This document shows, in pieces, positions 26,958 to 36,867 of a stretch of 64,000 bases of DNA. A program made the translations under genes and the position numbers. Within the stretch, counting starts at the first letter, position 1. Every line of letters starts with the position of its first letter. The notes beneath the pieces are model-generated. The model made no database searches, was not told where the DNA came from, and saw only the letters and a program-made list of their open reading frames with translations. Origin of the DNA: Coriobacteriaceae bacterium (GTDB taxonomy: Bacteria > Actinomycetota > Coriobacteriia > Coriobacteriales > Coriobacteriaceae); NCBI GenBank assembly GCA_015062655.1, contig SUUG01000005.1, forward strand, positions 1 to 64,000. The letters run 5' to 3'.

Positions 26958-27890
26958 CCTAAAAGCGACGGGCTACCTGCAAGTTGGAGCCGTCTCGTTT
27001 TGACAGACGATTGGTTTTCTCCTTGGAATCGGATGGAGGTTTGAAAACGTATTGCGAGCTGAAGCTCAACGTCTTTCGAACGCGTTGTGAGTTTGAGCGA
27101 GGGTAATCGAAGACGTCTTTCGAACTGCCGAAATGCGTTTTTGAGTTTCGACCAGAATGACACGCGAATTGCCAGCTTGGGTCGGCGAGTCGCTCAGTGG
27201 ATGCTTTATCTGGAAAACGTCCGTTTGGCATGAGCGTCTAACTTGACTTAGGATGATGAGTCCCAGCAGGTCGTGCGGCAAATCCGTCACCAGTCAAAAC
27301 TCAGGCAGAAAACTCATGCGACGGTAAAGTGAAAAGAGCCGAGTTTGGGATGAGTTCTCTCTTGAAGAAGCTAACCGAATACAGCTGATGACGAGAGGAA
27401 ACCATAGATGAAACGAGGGCGAAATCGTAAAAATGGAACACTATTGTTTTACCGAGTGGGAGTAGGCCGAGGCAACCGTCTTTTCGAGGCAACCGCCTTC
27501 GTGGCCCCCGATCCGCGCGAGCGGACTGGGGGCTTTCCATGCCGCGGGGACCTGCGCCCGGGCCGCGGGAGCCGGCTCGCGGCAAACCGGGTGCGACTTG
27601 TACCGGTTTCAGCCGACCGGACGCGAACCTCGCGCCTCTTGTACCGCTTTCGGGCGCCTCGGCAAGTAGACCGTCCTTTGCCGATGGAGAATCCCCAGGT
27701 ACAGGGCCCGCGCGTTTTCACGCTACTTCGGAGATGCCGCAAAACTGGTACAAGTGGCGCTAGGTTTGATCGCCCGACCCTCAAACTGGTACAAGTGCGT
27801 GGAGTTTGGCGCCTCCCGGGGCGATATCTTGCCCTGCCGCAGTAATTGAAGAGGGGATTACCAACTCTGTTTGAGCGATTAGGGGATATA
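26958..27890. other. Long intergenic region without a recognised gene
   Basis: No supported coding region in about 930 bases. Around 27070-27140 two similar segments (AACGTCTTTCGAACGC and GACGTCTTTCGAACTGCC) occur. The ORF 27408-27845 is Arg/Gly-rich low-complexity translation of GC-rich DNA and of repeats, not a gene. The region ends just before the broken aldehyde dehydrogenase. Confidence 0.5.
27596..27798. repeat. Four copies of an ACTGGTACAAGT motif in two orientations
   Basis: CTTGTACCGGTTTC (27598) and CTTGTACCGCTTTC (27639) face AAAACTGGTACAAGTGG (27741) and CAAACTGGTACAAGTGC (27782). The copies are spaced 41 bases apart in each pair, and the two pairs are inverted relative to each other. 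Confidence 0.6.
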
Positions 27891-27892
27891 AT

Positions 27893-27931
27893 GGGTCGCG
27901 AGACAAGCTGCGGCCATGTAACTCGCGACCG
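27893..27931. repeat. Inverted repeat GGTCGCGAG...CTCGCGACC
   Basis: A nine-base perfect inverted repeat with an 18-base loop precedes the aldehyde dehydrogenase remnant. It may mark a recombination scar or be a regulatory stem of the lost upstream gene. Confidence 0.4.
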
Positions 27932-27932
27932 G

Positions 27933-28685
27933 GGTAGGAAGAGCCCCTGCATCGTGGCCTCGGACGCGAAGGTGGGGCGCGCGGCCCAGCGCATCGCCTA
28001 GGGCAAGTGCCTAAACTCCGGGCAGACCTGCGTGGGGCCCGATTACTTCCTGGTCCATGACGATGTGGCGGACGAGTTCGTGCGCGAGCTCGAGGGGCGC
28101 CTGCATGAGATGTACGGCGAGGACATCTTGGCCTGCCCGTGGTATCCGCACATGATCAACGAGCGGCATTTCGACCGCGTGTGCGGGCTGATCGACAGGC
28201 GCGGCCCTGGCGCCCGCGTGGCGCTCGGCGGCGGGCGCGACCGCACGACGCTCAAGATCGAGCCGACCGTGCTCATGGGCGTCAGCCTGGATGATCCGGT
28301 GATGGGGGAGGAGATCTTCGGCTCCGTGCTGCCGATCCTGATCTGGCGGGCCTTCGAGGACATAGAGGCGGTGACCGGGAGGTTCGGCGAGCCCCTGGCG
28401 TGCTACGTGTTCTCCGAGAGTCGGGAATTCCAAGAGCGCGTGATCGAGCGGCTGCCGTTCGGCGGCGCCGCGGTCAACGACGTGGTCGTGCCCCTGGCGA
28501 ACAACCGCATGGGCTTCGGCGGCGTGGGCGAGTCGGGCATGGGGGTGTACCACGGCAAGATGGGCTTCGACTGCTTCACGCATTACAAGTCGGCGCTGCG
28601 GAAGTCGACCCTCGTGGAGGTGCCCGTGCGCAGCGTTCCGCCCGTGCCCTGGAAGCTCAGGGTCGCGCGGCTGCTGATGGGGTAG
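27933..28685 (+). pseudogene. Aldehyde dehydrogenase (ALDH3-like), 5'-truncated and interrupted by TAG
   Basis: The frame reads GRKSPCIVASDAKVGRAAQRIA, TAG, GKCLNSGQTCVGPDYFLVHD, then continues to VPPVPWKLRVARLLMG. The GQTC motif contains the catalytic Cys. PFGGAAVNDVV and GFGGVGESGMG are C-terminal ALDH signatures. In relatives the interrupted position is Trp (RIAWGKxLNAGQTC), so TGG-to-TAG is likely. The N-terminal half including the cofactor fold is missing. Confidence 0.85.
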
Positions 28686-28713
28686 CGCCCGACCGTCCCC
28701 AAGGAATAGGAGA

Positions 28714-28853
28714 GATGCCGAGCGTTCGTGATTCGGCATGAAAAGCAAGAAAAAGGCCGTATCGCGAACGCTCGGCATCTGCGTGAGTGGGCTGAGCGTT
28801 CGTGATACGGCAAAACGGCACGCGTAGATGCCGAATTACGAACGCTCGGCATC
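28714..28853. repeat. Two palindromic GCCGAGCGTTCG repeat units
   Basis: Units at 28714-28779 and 28791-28853 each have arms GCCGAGCGTTCGTGATTCGGC and its near-complement around a short A-rich centre. They belong to the same family as the array at 38.86-39.26 kb. They lie between convergent genes and could fold as bidirectional terminators. Confidence 0.75.
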
Positions 28854-28914
28854 GGGGTCAGTGGAGTATCGAGGATGGCGGAGCCGGCGGTGCATCGGGG
28901 CGGCGAGGGGGGCG

Positions 28915-29457
28915 TCAGGCTGTGTCAACCGGCGCCCGCAGCAGCCGCAGCAGCCCCTCGCGGAGGCGCCGCCGGTCCTCGCCCGTGAAGGCCGCGGGGC
29001 CTCGGGTGCGTTCGCCGGCGCGCCGTACCTTCTTCTCCTCGTGGCGCACGAAGAGCTCCATGTCGATGGTCTCGCGCCGAAACACGTGCCCGCGCACGCT
29101 GATGGCCGCCGCCCCGCGTCCGAGCACCATGCTCGCCAGCCCGATGTCCTGCGTGACCACCACGTCGTGTTCCCCGAGCCGCTCGATGATCGCGAAGTCG
29201 GCCGAATCGGCGCCCACGCTCACGTCGAGCACGTCCACCCAGAAGCCGCGTCGTGCATCCTGCGCCCGCCGGGGGTCGTCCGGGCGGATGTGCCGCGCGA
29301 GGTTCTGCGTCGTGTTGCCGGCGATCACCACGGGTACGCCCAAGCGTCGGGCGGCGTCGAGCGCCTCGCGCGTCACCGGGCAGGCGTCCGCATCGATCAG
29401 GAGGGTGCGCCCGGCAGGCACGCGCCCGCCCGCGCTCCCGGCAGCCCCGCTGCTCAT
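28915..29457 (-). CDS. YaiI/YqxD family protein (UPF0178)
   Basis: A 180-residue member of the UPF0178 family, with LLIDADACPVTREALDAAR at the N-terminus, VVTQDIGLASMVLGRGAAAI in the middle and RETIDMELFVRHEEKKVRR. The acidic DADACP motif suggests a PIN-like nuclease fold, but function is unproven. It overlaps the upstream lipid-kinase gene by 4 bases, forming a two-gene operon. Confidence 0.9.
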   Translation of the reverse strand: MSSGAAGSAGGRVPAGRTLLIDADACPVTREALDAARRLGVPVVIAGNTTQNLARHIRPDDPRRAQDARRGFWVDVLDVSVGADSADFAIIERLGEHDVVVTQDIGLASMVLGRGAAAISVRGHVFRRETIDMELFVRHEEKKVRRAGERTRGPAAFTGEDRRRLREGLLRLLRAPVDTA

Positions 29458-30413
29458 GCGCTCACGCGCATGGTCTCGATCGGCTGGATGACGCGAAGCG
29501 CCCGCGGCACGACCTCGATGTCGAAGCGGGTCGGTCCGGTCAGGTCCTCGCCGTCGGCCTGCACGGGCGGCTCGCGCTCGAAGTCGAGTGCGATGCGGCG
29601 CACCCGCGCGGTCTCGATGATCTTCGAGCCGACGTGCCGGCCGCTGCGCGCCCGCGCGAACAGCGCCATCATGCGGGGGAGGAACGGCCTGCCCACGTTG
29701 AAGCAGACGTCGAGCATCCCGTCCGCGGGGTCGGCGTCCGGGCAGATATGGAAGCCCCCGCCGTAGGTGGGCCCCACCTGCACGGCGAAGATGAGCGCCG
29801 CGAGGCGCTGCGGCTCCGCGTCATCGAGGCTCGCCGACACCGGCCAGCCCCGGCGGGCCTGCGGGAGTATCTTGAGCGCCGAGGTCACGTAGAGCCCCTC
29901 ACCCACCTGGGAGGTGTCGGCCGCGCGCCGGCGCGTCGTGTCGATGGCGATGGCGGCGTCGAGGCCGAACGAGAGCGTCTCCACGAAGTGCGTGCCGTTC
30001 ACGCGGCCCACCTCGACCTCGCGCACCTCGCCGCGGACCGCCTGGGCGAGCGCCCCCTCGGCGTCGTTCAACGCCATGCCGAGGGTGCGGCCGTAATCGT
30101 TGCCGGAGCCGACAGGGACCACGGCGAGGCGCGGCCGCTCCCGTGCGGGCACGGCCATCAGCCCGTTGACGGTCTCGTGGATGACGCCGTCCCCGCCGAG
30201 GGCGATCACGGTGTCGAACCCGCTCGCGGAGGCGCCGCGGGCCAGGTGCTCGGCGTCGCCGCCGTCCTGCGTGAGCTTCAGCTCATAGCCCGCGGTCGCC
30301 GCCTGGTAGCTCGCGAAGAAGCGGTCGGCGAAGGCCGCAGCCGCCGCGCCGGCACCGCTGCGCGCGGTGGGGTTGGCGATGATGAGGGTCCGTCCGAGGT
30401 GGGAGCCTGCCAT
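29454..30413 (-). CDS. Diacylglycerol kinase/YegS-family lipid kinase
   Basis: A 319-residue DAGK catalytic-domain protein with NPTARSGAG at the N-terminus, the substrate/ATP loop VIALGGDGVIHETVNGLM, VPVGSGNDYGRTLG and, near the end, PVQADGEDL. Such enzymes phosphorylate diacylglycerol or related lipids at the membrane. It shares an operon with the UPF0178 gene. Confidence 0.92.
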   Translation of the reverse strand: MAGSHLGRTLIIANPTARSGAGAAAAAFADRFFASYQAATAGYELKLTQDGGDAEHLARGASASGFDTVIALGGDGVIHETVNGLMAVPARERPRLAVVPVGSGNDYGRTLGMALNDAEGALAQAVRGEVREVEVGRVNGTHFVETLSFGLDAAIAIDTTRRRAADTSQVGEGLYVTSALKILPQARRGWPVSASLDDAEPQRLAALIFAVQVGPTYGGGFHICPDADPADGMLDVCFNVGRPFLPRMMALFARARSGRHVGSKIIETARVRRIALDFEREPPVQADGEDLTGPTRFDIEVVPRALRVIQPIETMRVSA

Positions 30414-30676
30414 GATGGGCCTTTCTGAGGATCTGCGTTCAGCTGTCCTATTCTACGGCATCAAGGCGTTTTGGGCCCATCCGGGCTCAGCGTGGGGTCC
30501 GGCCACCGCGCACCGGGTTGTGGAGATGGCGTCCGCCCGGCGCCCGCAGCGCCCCGATGGCCGGCCCCCTGCTGGGCCGTGGTACCCTTTTCTGCGGGAA
30601 AACGGCTTGCAGGAAAACGGCTGCCGAGCCCTCGAGGGGTCCGGTGGATCGGGATGGATGAACGGGGTGTCGGCAC

Positions 30677-31399
30677 ATGGAGCGTCGAAGCACGGGGACC
30701 ACGGCCCTTCCGAATCCGGCTGCGGCCACCTCGGGCGCCGCCTGCGCCCGCAGCATCGCGGATGCCCCCGCCGCGGGCGCCCCCGCACCCGCCGAACGCG
30801 CTTCCGCCCCGGGAGCAGCCGTCGATAACGCCCCTGTCAGCCCCGCGTCCGCCCCCGCCCCCGACAGCCCCGCGTCCACCGTCGCCGTCCGAGCGTCCGT
30901 CCCCGCCGCCCGCCGCGCCGCGGAGGTCCGCGCCGCCGTGGCCGCGCTCGACGCCCAGGGCCGGTTCGAGCTCACGGGTGGCTACATCCAGCACGGCGCC
31001 GTGAGCGTCCGCGCTCACGTGATCGCCGTCGCCCTCGCCTCGCTGCGCGTCGCCGACGCCCTCGGGCGCCTCGGGATCCGCACGGACCGCGCCTCGCTCT
31101 TGCGCGGCGCCCTTCTCCACGACTACTTCCTCTACGACTGGCACGACCCCGACCCCTCGCACCGCCTGCACGGGTTCACCCACCCGTTCGCGGCGCTCGC
31201 GCGCGCCGAGGAGGATTTCGAGCTCACGGACTGCGAGCGCACCATCATCAAACGGCATATGTTCCCGCTCGTGCCCGTGCCGCCCACCTGCCGGGAGGCG
31301 TGGATCGTCTGCCTCGCCGACAAGGCCTGCGCGCTGCATGAGACCGTCTTCGCGCGCCGTCCCCGCGAGGCCGCCTCCGTCAAGGGCCCTGTCGCATGA
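30677..31399 (+). CDS. HD-domain phosphohydrolase family protein
   Basis: A 240-residue protein. Residues about 1-85 are Ala/Pro-rich low complexity, so the true start may be further in. The rest is HD-like: VRAHVIAVALASLRVADAL, LLRGALLHDYFLYDWHD (metal-binding HD pair), HGFTHPFAALARAE and a C-terminal Asp in CLADKAC. It overlaps the CmpB-family gene by 4 bases, a pairing commonly seen in gut Actinobacteria and Firmicutes. The substrate is unknown. Confidence 0.75.
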   Translation: MERRSTGTTALPNPAAATSGAACARSIADAPAAGAPAPAERASAPGAAVDNAPVSPASAPAPDSPASTVAVRASVPAARRAAEVRAAVAALDAQGRFELTGGYIQHGAVSVRAHVIAVALASLRVADALGRLGIRTDRASLLRGALLHDYFLYDWHDPDPSHRLHGFTHPFAALARAEEDFELTDCERTIIKRHMFPLVPVPPTCREAWIVCLADKACALHETVFARRPREAASVKGPVA

Positions 31400-32379
31400 C
31401 GGCGCTCATGGATGCCCTGACCGCGGCCTCGATCCCCGCGGCCCCTGTCTCGGCGCTGCTGCTCACCGGCTGCCTCTACGCGTTCATCGGCTGGGTGTGG
31501 GAGTCGACGGTCTGCGCCCTGCTCAACCGCGGGAGGTTCGCGAACAGCGGCTTCCTCTTGGGGCCGCTGTGCCCCATCTACGGCGTCGGGGCGCTCGCCT
31601 GCTGGCTCGCCCTGCGTGAGATCCCCGGCAGCGCGGCCCTCTTCCTCGCCTCGGCCGCGGTCTGCAGCGTCATCGAGTACGCGGTCGCGGTGCTGCTGGA
31701 GCGCACGGTGCACGCGCGCTTCTGGGATTACTCGAACTACCCGTTCAACATCCAGGGCCGTATCTGCCTGTACGGGGCCGTGTTCTTCGGAGTCGGGGCG
31801 GTGCTGATCTGCCGCGTCCTGCAGCCGTGGGCCCTCGGGGTCCTCGCGGGCCTGCCGGCGCCGGCCGTCAGGCTCGCCGCCGCGCTTTCGGCCCTCGCCA
31901 TCACAGCGGACGCGATCGGCTCGCTGGCGAGCTGGAGGCGTCTCTCCGGTCAGCTGGAGGTCCTGCGCAGCGATATCGCCGAGCGCATCAACGAGGACCT
32001 CGCCCGTGCCTCGGACGGGATGCTCGACCATGTGCCCCACACCGTCATCGATTCGGCGGCGACGGCGCAGATGCGCAGCCACGCAGTCAACGGGTGGATC
32101 CTCACGCTCACCGACGCGGTCATGGACGCCCTCAAGGAGCGCCTGGCCGTCCCGGCCTTCGTCGCGGACGGCACCGCGGGCCTGCGGACGGTCGCGCGGC
32201 GGCTGCACAGCGGCGCCACGGCGCTGGTCGGGTCGGCGCCGGACCCCAGGCTCTGGCTCGCCAAGCGCGACCTGCGCTTCTTCAACGCCTTCTCGCATCT
32301 GCGCATCCTGCCCTACGAGGGCGTGATCCGGCTCACGGGCTTGAGGGACCGCGCGCGGGACCTGTTCCGACGCAGCTAG
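31396..32379 (+). CDS. CmpB-type putative ABC transporter permease (DUF1113)
   Basis: A 327-residue membrane protein. The N-terminal half shows the DUF1113/ABC_trans_CmpB signature: AFIGWVWESTVCALLNRGRF, NSGFLLGPLCPIYGVGAL, VIEYAVAVLLER and FWDYSNYPFNIQGRICL. The C-terminal half is soluble and helical. Despite the family name no ATPase is encoded nearby, so transport activity is unproven. Confidence 0.85.
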   Translation: MTALMDALTAASIPAAPVSALLLTGCLYAFIGWVWESTVCALLNRGRFANSGFLLGPLCPIYGVGALACWLALREIPGSAALFLASAAVCSVIEYAVAVLLERTVHARFWDYSNYPFNIQGRICLYGAVFFGVGAVLICRVLQPWALGVLAGLPAPAVRLAAALSALAITADAIGSLASWRRLSGQLEVLRSDIAERINEDLARASDGMLDHVPHTVIDSAATAQMRSHAVNGWILTLTDAVMDALKERLAVPAFVADGTAGLRTVARRLHSGATALVGSAPDPRLWLAKRDLRFFNAFSHLRILPYEGVIRLTGLRDRARDLFRRS

Positions 32380-33269
32380 CCCCGGCCGCCCTGCGACGTG
32401 AGCGCGATCGTCAGGACGTCGCCGTCGAGCGTCGCCGTGAGCTCGAGCGCCATGGCGCGGGCCAGGCGCGCTGCGGTGGCGAGCCCGAGCCCGGTGCCGC
32501 CCCCGCAGCGCGCCGCATCCGCCTGGTAGAATCGCTCGAACAGCCTGCCCGCGTCTATCAGCTCCGGGTGCTCCACGCGGTTGGAGACTGTGACGCGCCC
32601 TTCCCGCTGCTCGATCACCGGCGCGCCGGACCCATGGCGCACGGCGTTGACCACCAGGTTCTCGAAGACGCGGCCGAGCTGGGCCTCGTCGGCGTCGATG
32701 GTGAAGCGGTCGTCCTCGAAGCGCAGGGCGGGTTCCCAGCCAAGGCGCTCGAAGGCGGGATGGTGGGCGAGGAGCACCCGCTCAACGAGCGGCCTCACGG
32801 CGACGGGCGCGAGCTCGAGGGCCAGATCGGGATCGCCGGCCCGGGTGAAAGCGAAGAGCTGGTCCAAAAGGGCGGTGGTGGCGTCGATGCGGTCCTGCGC
32901 GGCGGCGAGGTCATCTCCGCGCCGGTCCGGTGTGGCCTCCTCGCGCGCGAGCTGCAGGTACCCCTTGGCGCCGGTGAGCGGGGTGCGTATATCGTGGGAG
33001 AGCGCGGAGAGGTCGCGCTGGAACTCCTGCTGGGCCGTGAGCGCCCGCACCCGCTCCCCGGTGGCCCGGTCGAGCTCGTCGTTGACGGCGCCGGCCAGCT
33101 CGCGAAGCCCCGGGCCCAGGGCGTCCACGGTCATGCGGGCGTTGCTATCCGGGTCGCGCCCGCGCAGGAAGCCCGCCATGCGCGCGAGCTCGCGGGCATA
33201 CGTCGCGCTTGCGAGCACGAACCCGAGCCCCATACCGAGCGCGAGCGCCCCCGCGATCGCGAATCCCAT
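32376..33269 (-). CDS. Sensor histidine kinase
   Basis: A 297-residue kinase with one N-terminal hydrophobic segment (FAIAGALALGMGLGFVLA), no large sensor domain, H-box SALSHDIRTPLTG, N-box ENLVVNAVRHG and G-box GGTGLGLATAARLA. The short sensor suggests that it reads the adjacent ABC transporter or membrane state directly. It is the distal gene of a response regulator/ATPase/small protein/permease/kinase cassette. Confidence 0.9.
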   Translation of the reverse strand: MGFAIAGALALGMGLGFVLASATYARELARMAGFLRGRDPDSNARMTVDALGPGLRELAGAVNDELDRATGERVRALTAQQEFQRDLSALSHDIRTPLTGAKGYLQLAREEATPDRRGDDLAAAQDRIDATTALLDQLFAFTRAGDPDLALELAPVAVRPLVERVLLAHHPAFERLGWEPALRFEDDRFTIDADEAQLGRVFENLVVNAVRHGSGAPVIEQREGRVTVSNRVEHPELIDAGRLFERFYQADAARCGGGTGLGLATAARLARAMALELTATLDGDVLTIALTSQGGRG

Positions 33270-33325
33270 CTCCAGCCCCCTTCGTCAGCGTGCAAACCCT
33301 ATGGTACGCGAACCGCTCGCCCTGC

Positions 33326-34171
33326 TCACCCGCGGCGGCGGGCCGCCACGGCGAGCCCCGAGACGGTGGCGATCGCGATCCAGATCACGAAGACGACGGC
33401 CACCTGCGCCATGAGGCCCCCGTCAAAGGCGAACGGACCCGTGCCGGGGCCGAGCACCGCGGCCGCGCCGTTCCCGAGGAGCTCGACGACGTGTCCCGGG
33501 GAAAAGGGCGTGAGCGCCGTGAACGCGTCAAGGGGCAGCGTGGTGCCGAGCACCTGGGAGAGTACGGACAAGACCGGAAGCAGGATGTTCGGGTACGCCG
33601 AGGCGTACAGCGTGCTGACGTAGCCCGCGGTCTTGTTGCGCACGAGGAGGGAGAACACGAGCGGGGGCAGGGCGTAGACCCAGCTGGTGAGCCAGATAGC
33701 GAGGATCCAGGGGGCCATCTGCGGAAGCGCCGTGAACGACAAGCCGCCCATGGTGACGATCGCGCCTGAGGTGAGCGCGCCCAGCGCGGCGACGATGGTG
33801 AGCGCGCCGGCGAGGACGCCGGCGAGGGCGATGCGCTCGATGAGGCGCGAGCCGGTCCCCTTGATCGCCGAGGAGAGCGTCTTCGAGTAACCCCCGTCGA
33901 TCTCGGCGAACGTGAGCCGCACCATCGCAAAGGAGATGAGGAGCGGCAGGAAGTGCCCTGTGAGGTACATGTGGTCGAAGAGGTCGTCGTAGGCGTTGTC
34001 TCCCGTGTCGAGGAGGGCGCCGGAATCTCCGGCCACCAAGATGCCTATGAAGTGGATCGCGGTGATGCCGAGGGGGATGACGAGGATGGCGATGCCGTAG
34101 CCCACGAGCTCGCCGCGGCCGCCGCGCAGGCGGGTCATGCGATAGAGGTCGGAGCGCAGGAGGTTCAGCAT
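33326..34171 (-). CDS. ABC-2 type permease of a peptide-resistance-like transporter
   Basis: A 281-residue membrane protein starting MLNLLRSDLYRMTRLRGG at 34171 behind GGAGGG; the track start is 18 codons early. Six membrane helices are predicted, in the lantibiotic-immunity EpiG/MutG/BcrB-like style. It pairs with the BcrA-type ATPase upstream and lies beside a kinase and response regulator, the usual layout for antimicrobial-peptide sensing and export. Confidence 0.8.
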   Translation of the reverse strand: MLNLLRSDLYRMTRLRGGRGELVGYGIAILVIPLGITAIHFIGILVAGDSGALLDTGDNAYDDLFDHMYLTGHFLPLLISFAMVRLTFAEIDGGYSKTLSSAIKGTGSRLIERIALAGVLAGALTIVAALGALTSGAIVTMGGLSFTALPQMAPWILAIWLTSWVYALPPLVFSLLVRNKTAGYVSTLYASAYPNILLPVLSVLSQVLGTTLPLDAFTALTPFSPGHVVELLGNGAAAVLGPGTGPFAFDGGLMAQVAVVFVIWIAIATVSGLAVAARRRG

Positions 34172-34428
34172 GGGAGGGTCCTTTCGGGGGAGGGGGCGAG
34201 GGAAGCGGGGCGCTCGGAGCGGCACCTGCGGAGCAAGGCGAGGCGCACGCGGTGGCGCCCGATGAGGCCGCGGTCCACGGGTTCATAGGGGACGCCGGCG
34301 CGCGCGTGCCAGGCGAGTCCCGCGACGCCCGCGAGGACGGCGAGCGTGAGCGCGATGTCGATCGCCGCCGGGGGCAGGGCGCCCACGGCCGCCGCGGCGA
34401 TGCCGCCCGAGATCAGAAACGGGGCCAT
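34165..34428 (-). CDS. Small membrane protein in the ABC cassette
   Basis: An 87-residue protein (MAPFLISGGIAAAAVGALPP...) with two hydrophobic segments and an Arg-rich C-terminal third. It begins 6 bases after the ATPase stop and overlaps the permease start by 7 bases, so it is co-translated. It is hidden in the ORF track inside a longer shadow frame. Unknown family; possibly an accessory membrane subunit. Confidence 0.55.
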   Translation of the reverse strand: MAPFLISGGIAAAAVGALPPAAIDIALTLAVLAGVAGLAWHARAGVPYEPVDRGLIGRHRVRLALLRRCRSERPASLAPSPERTLPC

Positions 34429-34433
34429 GCGCC

Positions 34434-35447
34434 TCACCGCCGCGTGCCGTCGGCGTCGCGCCCGCCCATGAGCTCCACGAAGTAGCCCTCGATGTCGCGC
34501 TCGAGGACCGTGAGCTCGAGGATCAAGATCCCGGCGTCGAAGAGCGCCCGCGAGACCCGCTCCGCGCTCGCGTCGCCGGCGTTGACGGGGTTCCCGCTCG
34601 CCCCGCCGAAGCGGGCCGCCGCGGGGCGCGACCCGCCCTCGAGGCTCACGAGGATCGCCTGGTCGGGCATGACCTGCAGACGGGCGCCGGGCAGGCGCTC
34701 CTCCAGCACGGTGACGGCGCGCGCGGGGTCGGCGGTGCGCACGCGGATCGCGTTTTCGCAGCGCTCGTGCAGCTCCGCCGTGCCGAGCTCGCGCACCATC
34801 CGCCCCTCGCGGATCACGCCGAACCGGGTGCACATGCGGTCCAGCTGGTCGAGGACGTGGCTCGAGATCAACATCGTCACGCCGCGCTCGCGGTTGATGC
34901 GCATGAGGGCGCTGCGCATGGCGCGCGTCGCCTCGGGGTCGAGGCCGTTGAAGGGCTCGTCGAGGAGCAGCAGGTCGGGATGGCCCACGAGGGCGAGCGC
35001 CAGCCCCAGGCGCTGCTTCATGCCGAGCGAGAAGCCCTTGGCCTGCTTGTGCCCCGTGCCCCCGAGCCCCACGAGCTCGAGCAGCTCGCGGGCGTGTTCG
35101 GCCGCCTTGAGCTCGCCGACGGCGAGGGCCTTGATGATCAGGTTGTCGAGGGCGGAGTGGGTGAGGAGGATGCCCGGGCTCTCGATGAGGGCGCCGATGC
35201 GCGAGGGCCCGCCGGTGAGGCCGAGGCACGGCGCCCCCGACCCGGCGACGATGTCGCCGAAGAGCTCGATCTCGCCCGCGGTGGGGTTCAGGAGCCCGGC
35301 GATCATCTTCATCGCGGTGGACTTGCCGGCGCCATTCTTGCCCACGAGGCCGTAGATCTCGCCCGCGCCCACGCGCAGGTCGAGGGCGTCGACCGCCCGG
35401 GTGGCCCTGTACGCCTTGGTGAGCTGCCGTGTGACTATGACGTCCAT
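34434..35447 (-). CDS. BcrA/LanF-type ABC transporter ATPase
   Basis: A 337-residue ATPase: Walker A GKNGAGKST, signature FSLGMKQRLGLALAL, Walker B LLLLDEPFNGLDPEATR and switch ISSHVLDQLDRM, followed by a 110-residue C-terminal extension as in BcrA-like bacitracin/lantibiotic ATPases. It pairs with the ABC-2 permease downstream. Confidence 0.9.
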   Translation of the reverse strand: MDVIVTRQLTKAYRATRAVDALDLRVGAGEIYGLVGKNGAGKSTAMKMIAGLLNPTAGEIELFGDIVAGSGAPCLGLTGGPSRIGALIESPGILLTHSALDNLIIKALAVGELKAAEHARELLELVGLGGTGHKQAKGFSLGMKQRLGLALALVGHPDLLLLDEPFNGLDPEATRAMRSALMRINRERGVTMLISSHVLDQLDRMCTRFGVIREGRMVRELGTAELHERCENAIRVRTADPARAVTVLEERLPGARLQVMPDQAILVSLEGGSRPAAARFGGASGNPVNAGDASAERVSRALFDAGILILELTVLERDIEGYFVELMGGRDADGTRR

Positions 35448-35567
35448 CGCGTCCCTTCCCTCATGCGTGTTCGTTGGGCTCCAGTATGCGGGTCCCGTCT
35501 TGAGCGGGGCTTCAGCAAACGTAAAGAGTTCCTAAAGGGAGGGGCGGCCCGGTGGCTGCGGTCGCGC

Positions 35568-36275
<708 letters not shown>

Positions 36276-36408
36276 GGGGCTCCCTTCCATGTCCTGTATT
36301 GTAGCCGCGTCGTCGCGGGGCGGGACGAACGGGGACGCTTGGAGTAGGATAGCCCTGACTGTCTTCGCACCCCGCCCGCGGCGGGTCTGCGCTTGGGGGA
36401 GGTGCGCG

Positions 36409-36834
36409 GTGTACGACAATTCCATCGCCTTGATGAGCGCCATGTCCGAGGCCGGTATCGAGCATCGCAGCGACACGCCGCTCGACGACGACAACCTCAT
36501 CGACACCGTGCGCGTGAGCTGGGCCGGAGCGAACCTGCCCCTCACGCAGATCCGTTTTCGCATCAACGACCGCGGGGCGCGCCTCGAGACCGGGCCCCTC
36601 GGCACCGTGGGCCCTGCGGCCCGCGGCCGCGCGCTCGAGCTCGTGAACGCGCTCAACGGCGAGTACCGCTGGGTGACCTTCGTGCTCGACGAGGGCGGCG
36701 GGCTCTCCTGCGTATGCGACGTGCTCCTCGTGCCCGAGGTGGCGGGGCTGTTCGGCATCGCCGCGATGGGCCGCATGTTCGACACCCTCGACGAGGTCCA
36801 TCCGCGCCTTCGCCCGTATCTCGCCTCCCGCTAG
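36409..36834 (+). CDS. YbjN-like type III secretion chaperone-fold protein
   Basis: A 141-residue protein from a GTG at 36409 behind GGGGAGG. Features are MSEAGIEH, FRINDRGARLETGPLGTVG and YRWVTFVLDEGGGLSCVCDV, with VAGLFGIAAMGRMFDTLDEV at the C-terminus. The pattern resembles YbjN-domain proteins, whose function is unclear. The family call is tentative. It is followed closely by the ZIP transporter gene. Confidence 0.5.
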   Translation: MYDNSIALMSAMSEAGIEHRSDTPLDDDNLIDTVRVSWAGANLPLTQIRFRINDRGARLETGPLGTVGPAARGRALELVNALNGEYRWVTFVLDEGGGLSCVCDVLLVPEVAGLFGIAAMGRMFDTLDEVHPRLRPYLASR

Positions 36835-36867
36835 CTCCGCTCCCGATTCGATTCTGAAAGGTTTCCC

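Noticed and set aside
27408-27845. 145-aa Arg-rich ORF as a gene
   Set aside because: It is low-complexity, spans the inverted GGTACAAG repeats, and has no ribosome site or recognisable domain.
9257-28000. Three in-frame TAG codons (transposase 9257, radical SAM 11901, aldehyde dehydrogenase about 27993) as evidence for UAG recoding
   Set aside because: Many intact genes here use TAG as their real stop (thiC, thiD, rpsE, rplF). The interrupted positions would require different residues (probably Gln, Glu and Trp). Independent nonsense mutations in decaying genes explain them better.
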